From: Bolinopsis microptera | Taxonomy: Eukaryota; Ctenophora; Tentaculata; Lobata; Bolinopsidae | DNA length: 64,000 nucleotides | Assembly: GCF_026151205.1 (NCBI RefSeq) | Contig: NC_087084.1 | Span: 7,363,394 to 7,427,393, forward strand | Direction of reading: 5' to 3' | Shown here: in pieces, positions 37,101 to 49,100 of the stretch | Layout of the letters: the number at the start of each line of letters is the position of its first letter | How positions within the stretch are numbered: position 1 is the stretch's first letter | Position numbers and translations under genes: made by a program | The notes under the pieces: model-generated | Databases searched by the model: none | What the model saw: the letters and a program-made list of their open reading frames with translations, nothing else | What the model was told of the DNA's origin: nothing

Positions 37101-40100
37101 AACTTTTGATCGGCCCGAAAGGGGACTTTTCTGGAGATTTTGAGATAACTCATTAATTACGTTGTCTTGAATTTTCCTCCTGGAGAGGTAACGTTACTTT
37201 TAAAAGAGGAACATGTTACAAAAAACCGGAAGTCTCCAACTCTTTTACTTTCAAAGTTAAGCCCCATCCGGTCAGGGTTCCTGGGTGCAGCTGGCTGACG
37301 CCGAATAGGGTGTTTTGGCCGTTCTAACTTAAGACTTTTAAGAATTAAAGCAGCCGTATTGATCTTCCAAACCTACAACTTTCAAGGGCTAGAATTCGCT
37401 GTATTTTGCCGTTAAAACACAACTTGTACTGTTTCACTTCATGATTGGGCCGTAATTCAAAAGCAAATTGGCAAGAAGTGGTGCTCACGGTCTCACTTAC
37501 ACCCCGGCGAATGCCGCGGGCTTCTTGTTGCTACGCGTGTCGCAGAAATTTTTGGACAGAAATTCGTCAGAAGATTGGTTGTCATTTCAGCTACGAACCT
37601 TTTGGGGATATAAGAGAACTACAGTTCCTTTCCTTAAATGATTTGCAATAGTGGCATTGAAAAATAAAACATCAAATTCTGTCATCCGAACATAAGTGGA
37701 GGTCCTAATGAAATCAAATCAAGACTTCAAATCGCGTACAATCATTTACACTAAAGAAGTATTGTCAATTGTGATTCCTGATCACAGCAAAGTATATAAT
37801 GTTGTATGCAAGCTATAATTAGGAGAAAACATCATGATAGCATAATATTACAGCTTTACAATAATAAATATAAGTATAATATCAAAATTTAACTATTACT
37901 CACAGTTAATATAAAGACTAGCTTAGCAAATTTAAAACTGGCGGATCTTGAAACTAATCCGCAGCTTCTTTTTTAATGCAACAAAAACATTGAACAGTTA
38001 TATACATCAAACAGTAATTCGAATCTTTAAAAGAGATCTCACACTATTAGTCATTACATATTATGACTATATAAATAGATCGTACACATCAACAGCCTGA
38101 CTAGCTTGAGCGCCTAATTTCCTAGGCCGAAACCAGAGATGACTGGTTCGATGCCAGCCGTTGGCCATCTACATTTTTTTGAAAAAGTCGCTGTTTAAGA
38201 GGGTCCAGTAGCTCATTTTCTCCCCACATAACTTATATTGACTGTTGAGTCTCAACAAGATCTATCGTATTTTCCAGGCTTCAAAGAGTATAGTTGTTCC
38301 GTGTCCCAATTAATTCTAACTCTTCGATTTTAATATCAGCGATCGAGTCCTGAAATATCAATGTAACAATAAGTATCCATCTCAGTTAATTTTAGATCAC
38401 AATTATATAGCTATTGTGTTAAAATATAATGATAGAGTAATTATTTAAAAGCCCCTCTTATCTCAAACTCCTAGTTGTTCATTTTGAATCGGGAGACCAC
38501 CTTCTCCAAGATGGAATCTGATACAATACAATTATACTCCTATAATAGTCAGTGATTTAGCGTACGATTTTCTTGAAACTTTCCATAAAGAAAGGTGGTT
38601 ATAGAACGGATAATCTGTGTAAGTTTGGGTGAATTTCTATTGGCCAAATTAGAGATATCACTTCAAACACAAGAAAAGAGTACTGCAGACGCCGTGTTAC
38701 CACCAAAAATGGCGCGGCGCGGCTCAAAAAATACAGCGCTGCGCTAAAACTCTATTTGTTTGTTTGTAATTATATCAAATTCTCGAAGAATCCAGAAGAT
38801 GCCAGTAGATGAATCCATAAATTTGGGACATGGGCACATCGCAGTATTGGCCGTATTTGAGTGCTGGGAAGGCTCAGTTCGGTTTTCTAAGATGGATATA
38901 GCCGTAAGCTAGGCCTAGGAGCCATTAATAGTCGTATAAAATTACCCATGGAATGACCAGAAATGAACGAAAATGAACATTCTTCTCAAAGTGCTCAGAA
39001 TGGTTTAAAATTGGTCGGAAAGTGTTTATATTAGTCCTAGGACCACTCAAACCAAGTTTGGGAATCACTGCATGTCTAGAACCGATGTTACCAATGTTCC
39101 AAAATGTTCCAATTTTGGGACAATAATCCTCCTGAGAATCCAGATTTTTGGAACATGGGCACATCGAAGTATTGGTTGTATTTAAGTGCTGGGAAGGCTG
39201 AGTTCGGTTTTCTTAGATGGATATAGCTGTAGGCTAGGCCTAGGAGACATCAAAAGTCGTATAATATTACCCATGGAATGACCAGAAATGAACGAAAATG
39301 AACATTCTTCTTAAAGTGCTCAGAATGGTTTAAAATGGGTCGGAAAGTGTTTACATTGGTCCTAGGACCACTCAAACCAAGTTTGAGAATAACTGCATGT
39401 CTAGAACCGATGTGAGGGTGGTTCCAATTTTGATTTTTGTAACCATTTTGGGAAAATTGGGACATCGAAGTATTGGATGTATTTAAGTGCTGGGAAGCCT
39501 CAATTCGGTTTTCTAAGATGGATATAGGTAAAAACTAGGCCTAAGAGCCATCAAAACTCAAATAACATTACCCAGGTTCATGGAATGAACGAAAATGAAC
39601 AAAAATTAATATTGTCCTAAAAATGCTCAGAACGGTTTAAAATTGGTCGGAAAGTGTTTATATTACTCCTAGGACCACTCAAACCAAGTTTGGGAATCAC
39701 TGCATGTCTAGAACCGATGTTACCAATGTTCCAAAATGTTCCAATTTTGGCACAATAATCCTCCTGAGAATCCAGATTTTTGGAACTTGGGGACATCGAA
39801 GACCGAAGTATTGGCTGTATTAAGTGCTGGGAAGCCTTAATTCGGTTTTCTAAGATGGATATAGGTAAAAACTAGGCCTAAGAGACATCAAAAGTCAAAT
39901 AAAATTATCCAGGTTCATGGAATGAACGAAAATGAACAAAAATGAATACTGTCCTAAAAATGCTCAGAACGGTTTAAAATTGGTCGGAAAGTGTGTCCGA
40001 TTTGGAAACATGTTTTTGGCTGTGTATGTCCGTAAACAGAGTTGGATTTACACTGGTATGATACAGTAACTAGAGTACTAACATTTTAAGCTTCCTGTGA

Positions 40101-43100
40101 AATATTTCTATGATTCATAGAATGAACAAAATGAACAAAAAATGAACATTATCCTAGAATTGCTTAAAATGAGCTGAAACCGATTGGTATCGGTTGGTAT
40201 TGATACCAAATAATTCTGCAGCATCTTGCCAACTCCTTTCATATGCGATTATCTATTACCTACTGCAATTTTAGCTGTTGTCTCTCACTGTTACATTGTT
40301 ACTTTTCAAGCAATCAGAGAAATTCGTATTAAAGTGTACAGTGTACAGTGCAGTGTACAATGTACAATGTACAATGTACAGTGTTCACTGTACACTGTAC
40401 AGCTAATCACAATTGACAGCGAGTACACATTATAGTGACTAGCAGGAACCCGTCTAATCTAACCCGTATAATCTAACCCTCAAATCAGAAGATGAATCCG
40501 AGTTCGTGGAAACATTTGTGTCCGATTTGGAAACATGTTTTTGGCTGTATATGTCCGTAAACAGAGTTAGATTTACACTGGTATGATACAGTAACTAGAG
40601 TACTAACATTTTAAGCTTCCTGTGAAATATTTCTATGATTCATAGAATGAACAAAATGAACAAAAAATGAACATTATCCTAGAATTGCCTAAAATGAGCT
40701 GAAACCGATTTGTATCGGTTGGTATTGATACCAAATAATTATGCAGCATCTTGCCAACTCCTTTCATATGCGATTATCTATTACCTACTGCAATTTTAGC
40801 TGTTGTCTCTCACTGTTACATTGTTACTTTTCAAGCAATCAGAGAAATTCGTATTAAAGTGTACAGTGTACAGTGCAGTGTACAATGTACAATGTACAAT
40901 GTACAATGTACAGTGTTCACTGTACACTGTACAGCTAATCACAATTGACAGCGAGTACACATTATAGTGACTAGCAGGAACCCGTCTAATCTAACCCGTA
41001 TAATCTAACCCTCAAATCAGAAGATGAATCCGAGTTCGTGGAAACATTTGTGTCCGATTTGGAAACATGTTTTTGGCTGTATATGTCCGTAAACAGAGTT
41101 AGATTTACACTGGTATGATACAGTAACTAGAGTACTAACATTTTAAGCTTCCTGTGAAATATTTCTATGATTCATAGAATGAACAAAATGAACAAAAAAT
41201 GAACATTATCCTAGAATTGCCTAAAATGAGCTGAAACCGATTGGTATCGGTTGGTATTGATACCAAATAATTCTGCAGCATCTTGCCAACTCCTTTCATA
41301 TGCGATTATCTATTACCTACTGCAATTTTAGCTGTTGTTTCTCACTGTTACATTGTTACTTTTCAAGCAATCAGAGAAATTCGTATTAAAGTGTACAGTT
41401 TACAGTGCAGTGTACAATGTACAGTGTTCACTGTACACTGTACAGCTAATCACATTTGACAGCGTGTACACATTATAGTGACTAGCAGGAACCCGTCTAA
41501 TCTAACCCTAAAATGGTGTCAAGACTCAAGAAAATATAGTAAGATTTTCATTTAAGAAATGTTAGTACACATGTCCCTCTACCATACCAGATCGATTTCA
41601 AGTCAGTCCAGGCATAATTGTAAATTGCGGCTACAAAGGCATGTTTCCAAATCGGACACAATTCTGACACAATTCTTTTTTCCTTAATTAGGCTTAATTG
41701 TCACCTCTAATTTTGTTTACTCTACACTCTACAGACATGTTTAGTTGTACCCTATCTGGATGATATCTATTCTTATCACGTGACCGGCCTACGTGTTTTC
41801 CGATGCTAATTTCAGACCTACTTGATCAGGGGAACGCGAAGGGTAGTGCTTCAAATGTTCCAAATCTGCTGTTTAAATTATTAACTATTTTAGATTTAAT
41901 GATAATAATAATAATAACTTGTTCTGAAAGTACGGTATTTTTATTTTTATACTATGGGGATATCTAATCAAAGCATGCTATTCAAAATAAAGTACATACC
42001 ATCGTTCAAAGTCTCCAATATCGGACGGGCTGACGATCGTTATTGTATCGGCTGTGATCTCATATTCGAGCTAATTTAAGATATAAATGCTTATATATCA
42101 AACAATTTCATGGTGCATTATCTCCAATCATCTCGATATACACAGTATAGTTGCTGTAAGCAGCAACAATCAATAGCCACAGTAAATGAAAGATCGGCCG
42201 AGAGTAAATTAGATTGCAAATATAGCGTAAACCTATTACCAATGACCAATGCGCAATTACAATGAATGAACAATGACGCGCATTCAAGAAAAATGACTGC
42301 AGAAGCAAAGAGATGGAGTCTGAAATCGAATCCATAGCAACAGAGTTCTATTATCCAACGCGAAATACCAAGCATCCCTATATCTTCAAATTTGCGCAAA
42401 TCATAACATCCTTATGCGCGGCACATTGGTTGTAGATTTTCAAAATTCAAATCATAGCCAAAGTTATGGTTAATTTTAAAGCAAAATTTTGAACCAAATT
42501 TTGCGTGTAAATTATCCATTTTTTGTTCATAATTGCTCATAACTTGAACAACTTACGTTGAATCGAATTAAATTCTGCGGTATTTGATAAATGAAACAAT
42601 TTTCTTCAAAACAAAATAATTTTAAACCTAAACATTCACAATTTGACTAAACATGAGTTTAAGGGAAATTCTAAAAATAAAATTTACGCGTTTTGAGCGA
42701 CGTACGAAGCCCGCGGCATTCGCCGGGGTGACTTAACGTCACTTATCGCTCAGTTAAGAGCGACCATGGTCTTAAGCGACAGACAGCCTGCAGGCATATG
42801 ATCCGAATACGAAATATCCTTGTGTTCGGCATTTAGTAGCCCTAATTGGTTACTTCGTACCCAGGAAAAGTTACCGGCTGGTGGTGGTACTAGAGTTGGT
42901 TTAATTTAAACAGACGGCTCGACCTCGCGCGCAACAACAAGCATGATTTGCACGCGTGGCGTATTCCAATGTTCAAGCAGCTACCACGTGACACAATTCA
43001 GCCAACCAGAGTACAGGAATCCGCAAAGTTAAAGTTGCAAACTTTTGATCGGCCCGAAAGGGGACTTTTCTGGAGATTTTGAGATAACTCAACAATTACG

Positions 43101-46100
43101 TTGTCTTGAATTTTCCTCCTGGAGAGGTAACGTTACTTTTAAAAGAGGAACATGTTACAAAAAACCGGAAGTCTCCAACTCTTTTACTTTCAAAGTTAAG
43201 CCCCATCCGGTCAGGGTTCCTGGGTGCAGCTGGCTGACGCCGAGTAGGGTGTTTTGGCCGTTCTAACTTAAGACTTTTAAGAATTAAAGCAGCCGTATTG
43301 ATCTTCCAAACCTACAACTTTCAAGGGCTAGAATTCGCTGTATTTTGCCGTTAAAACACAACTTGTACTGTTTCACTTCATGATTGGGCCGTAATTCAAA
43401 AGCAAATTGGCAAGAAGTGGTGCTCACGGTCTCACTTAACGTCACTTATCGCTCAGTTAAGAGCGACCATGGTCTTAAGCGACAGACAGCCTGCAGGCAT
43501 ATGATCCGAATACGAAATATCCTTGTGTTCGGCATTTAGTAGCCCTAATTGGTTACTTCGTCTACCCAGGAAAAGTTACCGGCTGGTGGTGGTACTAGAG
43601 TTGGTTTAATTTAAACAGACGGCTCGACCTCGCGCGCAACAACAAGCATGATTTGCACGCGTGGCGTATTCCAATGTTCAAGCAGCTACCACGTGACACA
43701 ATTCAGCCAACCAGAGTACAGGAATCCGCAAAGTTAAAGTTGCAAACTTTTGATCGGCCCGAAAGGGGACTTTTCTGGAGATTTTGAGATAACTCAACAA
43801 TTACGTTGTCTTGAATTTTCCTCCTGGAGAGGTAACGTTACTTTTAAAAGAGGAACATGTTACAAAAAACCGGAAGTCTCCAACTCTTTTACTTTCAAAG
43901 TTAAGCCCCATCCGGTCAGGGTTCCTGGGTGCAGCTGGCTGACGCCGAGTAGGGTGTTTTGGCCGTTCTAACTTAAGACTTTTAAGAATTAAAGCAGCCG
44001 TATTGATCTTCCAAACCTACAACTTTCAAGGGCTAGAATTCGCTGTATTTTGCCGTTAAAACACAACTTGTACTGTTTCACTTCATGATTGGGCCGTAAT
44101 TCAAAAGCAAATTGGCAAGAAGTGGTGCTCACGGTCTCACTTAACGTCACTTATCGCTCAGTTAAGAGCGACCATGGTCTTAAGCGACAGACAGCCTGCA
44201 GGCATATGATCCGAATACGAAATATCCTTGTGTTCGGCATTTAGTAGCCCTAATTGGTTACTTCGTACCCAGGAAAAGTTACCGGCTGGTGGTGGTACTA
44301 GAGTTGGTTTAATTTAAACAGACGGCTCGACCTCGCGCGCAACAACAAGCATGATTTGCACGCGTGGCGTATTCCAATGTTCAAGCAGCTACCACGTGAC
44401 ACAATTCAGCCAACCAGAGTACAGGAATCCGCAAAGTTAAAGTTGCAAACTTTTGATCGGCCCGAAAGGGGACTTTTCTGGAGATTTTGAGATAACTCAA
44501 CAATTACGTTGTCTTGAATTTTCCTCCTGGAGAGGTAACGTTACTTTTAAAAGAGGAACATGTTACAAAAAACCGGAAGTCTCCAACTCTTTTACTTTCA
44601 AAGTTAAGCCCCATCCGGTCAGGGTTCCTGGGTGCAGCTGGCTGACGCCGAGTAGGGTGTTTTGGCCGTTCTAACTTAAGACTTTTAAGAATTAAAGCAG
44701 CCGTATTGATCTTCCAAACCTACAACTTTCAAGGGCTAGAATTCGCTGTATTTTGCCGTTAAAACACAACTTGTACTGTTTCACTTCATGATTGGGCCGT
44801 AATTCAAAAGCAAATTGGCAAGAAGTGGTGCTCACGGTCTCACTTAACGTCACTTATCGCTCAGTTAAGAGCGACCATGGTCTTAAGCGACAGACAGCCT
44901 GCAGGCATATGATCCGAATACGAAATATCCTTGTGTTCGGCATTTAGTAGCCCTAATTGGTTACTTCGTCTACCCAGGAAAAGTTACCGGCTGGTGGTGG
45001 TACTAGAGTTGGTTTAATTTAAACAGACGGCTCGACCTCGCGCGCAACAACAAGCATGATTTGCACGCGTGGCGTATTCCAATGTTCAAGCAGCTACCAC
45101 GTGACACAATTCAGCCAACCAGAGTACAGGAATCCGCAAAGTTAAAGTTGCAAACTTTTGATCGGCCCGAAAGGGGACTTTTCTGGAGATTTTGAGATAA
45201 CTCAACAATTACGTTGTCTTGAATTTTCCTCCTGGAGAGGTAACGTTACTTTTAAAAGAGGAACATGTTACAAAAAACCGGAAGTCTCCAACTCTTTTAC
45301 TTTCAAAGTTAAGCCCCATCCGGTCAGGGTTCCTGGGTGCAGCTGGCTGACGCCGAGTAGGGTGTTTTGGCCGTTCTAACTTAAGACTTTTAAGAATTAA
45401 AGCAGCCGTATTGATCTTCCAAACCTACAACTTTCAAGGGCTAGAATTCGCTGTATTTTGCCGTTAAAACACAACTTGTACTGTTTCACTTCATGATTGG
45501 GCCGTAATTCAAAAGCAAATTGGCAAGAAGTGGTGCTCACGGTCTCACTTAACGTCACTTATCGCTCAGTTAAGAGCGACCATGGTCTTAAGCGACAGAC
45601 AGCCTGCAGGCATATGATCCGAATACGAAATATCCTTGTGTTCGGCATTTAGTAGCCCTAATTGGTTACTTCGTACCCAGGAAAAGTTACCGGCTGGTGG
45701 TGGTACTAGAGTTGGTTTAATTTAAACAGACGGCTCGACCTCGCGCGCAACAACAAGCATGATTTGCACGCGTGGCGTATTCCAATGTTCAAGCAGCTAC
45801 CACGTGACACAATTCAGCCAACCAGAGTACAGGAATCCGCAAAGTTAAAGTTGCAAACTTTTGATCGGCCCGAAAGGGGACTTTTCTGGAGATTTTGAGA
45901 TAACTCAACAATTACGTTGTCTTGAATTTTCCTCCTGGAGAGGTAACGTTACTTTTAAAAGAGGAACATGTTACAAAAAACCGGAAGTCTCCAACTCTTT
46001 TACTTTCAAAGTTAAGCCCCATCCGGTCAGGGTTCCTGGGTGCAGCTGGCTGACGCCGAGTAGGGTGTTTTGGCCGTTCTAACTTAAGACTTTTAAGAAT

Positions 46101-49100
46101 TAAAGCAGCCGTATTGATCTTCCAAACCTACAACTTTCAAGGGCTAGAATTCGCTGTATTTTGCCGTTAAAACACAACTTGTACTGTTTCACTTCATGAT
46201 TGGGCCGTAATTCAAAAGCAAATTGGCAAGAAGTGGTGCTCACGGTCTCACTTAACGTCACTTATCGCTCAGTTAAGAGCGACCATGGTCTTAAGCGACA
46301 GACAGCCTGCAGGCATATGATCCGAATACGAAATATCCTTGTGTTCGGCATTTAGTAGCCCTAATTGGTTACTTCGTACCCAGGAAAAGTTACCGGCTGG
46401 TGGTGGTACTAGAGTTGGTTTAATTTAAACAGACGGCTCGACCTCGCGCGCAACAACAAGCATGATTTGCACGCGTGGCGTATTCCAATGTTCAAGCAGC
46501 TACCACGTGACACAATTCAGCCAACCAGAGTACAGGAATCCGCAAAGTTAAAGTTGCAAACTTTTGATCGGCCCGAAAGGGGACTTTTCTGGAGATTTTG
46601 AGATAACTCAACAATTACGTTGTCTTGAATTTTCCTCCTGGAGAGGTAACGTTACTTTTAAAAGAGGAACATGTTACAAAAAACCGGAAGTCTCCAACTC
46701 TTTTACTTTCAAAGTTAAGCCCCATCCGGTCAGGGTTCCTGGGTGCAGCTGGCTGACGCCGAGTAGGGTGTTTTGGCCGTTCTAACTTAAGACTTTTAAG
46801 AATTAAAGCAGCCGTATTGATCTTCCAAACCTACAACTTTCAAGGGCTAGAATTCGCTGTATTTTGCCGTTAAAACACAACTTGTACTGTTTAACTTCAT
46901 GATTGGGCCGTAATTCAAAAGCAAATTGGCAAGAAGTGGTGCTCACGGTCTCACTTAACGTCACTTATCGCTCAGTTAAGAGCGACCATGGTCTTAAGCG
47001 ACAGACAGCCTGCAGGCATATGATCCGAATACGAAATATCCTTGTGTTCGGCATTTAGTAGCCCTAATTGGTTACTTCGTACCCAGGAAAAGTTACCGGC
47101 TGGTGGTGGTACTAGAGTTGGTTTAATTTAAACAGACGGCTCGACCTCGCGCGCAACAACAAGCATGATTTGCACGCGTGGCGTATTCCAATGTTCAAGC
47201 AGCTACCACGTGACACAATTCAGCCAACCAGAGTACAGGAATCCGCAAAGTTAAAGTTGCAAACTTTTGATCGGCCCGAAAGGGGACTTTTCTGGAGATT
47301 TTGAGATAACTCAACAATTACGTTGTCTTGAATTTTCCTCCTGGAGAGGTAACGTTACTTTTAAAAGAGGAACATGTTACAAAAAACCGGAAGTCTCCAA
47401 CTCTTTTACTTTCAAAGTTAAGCCCCATCCGGTCAGGGTTCCTGGGTGCAGCTGGCTGACGCCGAGTAGGGTGTTTTGGCCGTTCTAACTTAAGACTTTT
47501 AAGAATTAAAGCAGCCGTATTGATCTTCCAAACCTACAACTTTCAAGGGCTAGAATTCGCTGTATTTTGCCGTTAAAACACAACTTGTACTGTTTCACTT
47601 CATGATTGGGCCGTAATTCAAAAGCAAATTGGCAAGAAGTGGTGCTCACGGTCTCACTTAACGTCACTTATCGCTCAGTTAAGAGCGACCATGGTCTTAA
47701 GCGACAGACAGCCTGCAGGCATATGATCCGAATACGAAATATCCTTGTGTTCGGCATTTAGTAGCCCTAATTGGTTACTTCGTCTACCCAGGAAAAGTTA
47801 CCGGCTGGTGGTGGTACTAGAGTTGGTTTAATTTAAACAGACGGCTCGACCTCGCGCGCAACAACAAGCATGATTTGCACGCGTGGCGTATTCCAATGTT
47901 CAAGCAGCTACCACGTGACACAATTCAGCCAACCAGAGTACAGGAATCCGCAAAGTTAAAGTTGCAAACTTTTGATCGGCCCGAAAGGGGACTTTTCTGG
48001 AGATTTTGAGATAACTCAACAATTACGTTGTCTTGAATTTTCCTCCTGGAGAGGTAACGTTACTTTTAAAAGAGGAACATGTTACAAAAAACCGGAAGTC
48101 TCCAACTCTTTTACTTTCAAAGTTAAGCCCCATCCGGTCAGGGTTCCTGGGTGCAGCTGGCTGACGCCGAGTAGGGTGTTTTGGCCGTTCTAACTTAAGA
48201 CTTTTAAGAATTAAAGCAGCCGTATTGATCTTCCAAACCTACAACTTTCAAGGGCTAGAATTCGCTGTATTTTGCCGTTAAAACACAACTTGTACTGTTT
48301 CACTTCATGATTGGGCCGTAATTCAAAAGCAAATTGGCAAGAAGTGGTGCTCACGGTCTCACTTAACGTCACTTATCGCTCAGTTAAGAGCGACCATGGT
48401 CTTAAGCGACAGACAGCCTGCAGGCATATGATCCGAATACGAAATATCCTTGTGTTCGGCATTTAGTAGCCCTAATTGGTTACTTCGTACCCAGGAAAAG
48501 TTACCGGCTGGTGGTGGTACTAGAGTTGGTTTAATTTAAACAGACGGCTCGACCTCGCGCGCAACAACAAGCATGATTTGCACGCGTGGCGTATTCCAAT
48601 GTTCAAGCAGCTACCACGTGACACAATTCAGCCAACCAGAGTACAGGAATCCGCAAAGTTAAAGTTGCAAACTTTTGATCGGCCCGAAAGGGGACTTTTC
48701 TGGAGATTTTGAGATAACTCAACAATTACGTTGTCTTGAATTTTCCTCCTGGAGAGGTAACGTTACTTTTAAAAGAGGAACATGTTACAAAAAACCGGAA
48801 GTCTCCAACTCTTTTACTTTCAAAGTTAAGCCCCATCCGGTCAGGGTTCCTGGGTGCAGCTGGCTGACGCCGAGTAGGGTGTTTTGGCCGTTCTAACTTA
48901 AGACTTTTAAGAATTAAAGCAGCCGTATTGATCTTCCAAACCTACAACTTTCAAGGGCTAGAATTCGCTGTATTTTGCCGTTAAAACACAACTTGTACTG
49001 TTTAACTTCATGATTGGGCCGTAATTCAAAAGCAAATTGGCAAGAAGTGGTGCTCACGGTCTCACTTAACGTCACTTATCGCTCAGTTAAGAGCGACCAT

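Larger units (their letters stand above)
37500..42730. mobile_element. 5.2-kb DNA transposon relic with perfect 25-bp TIRs and 5-bp target duplication
   Basis: 37500-37524 and 42706-42730 are perfect inverted repeats (CACCCCGGCGAATGCC and onward). The target duplication ACTTA is at 37495-37499 and 42731-42735 within a 703-bp array unit, and removing the element restores unit spacing exactly. There is no transposase ORF. Inside are a 325-bp repeat block, a nested 1.7-kb TIR element and a tRNA-like segment. A 5-bp duplication fits few superfamilies (for example Transib), but the ends do not match the usual CACWATG, so it is unassigned. Confidence 0.92.

Noticed and set aside
40226-40948. Repeated small ORFs beginning [10 protein letters not shown]
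   Set aside because: Lie in direct repeat units of a non-coding TIR element and run into a palindromic simple repeat.
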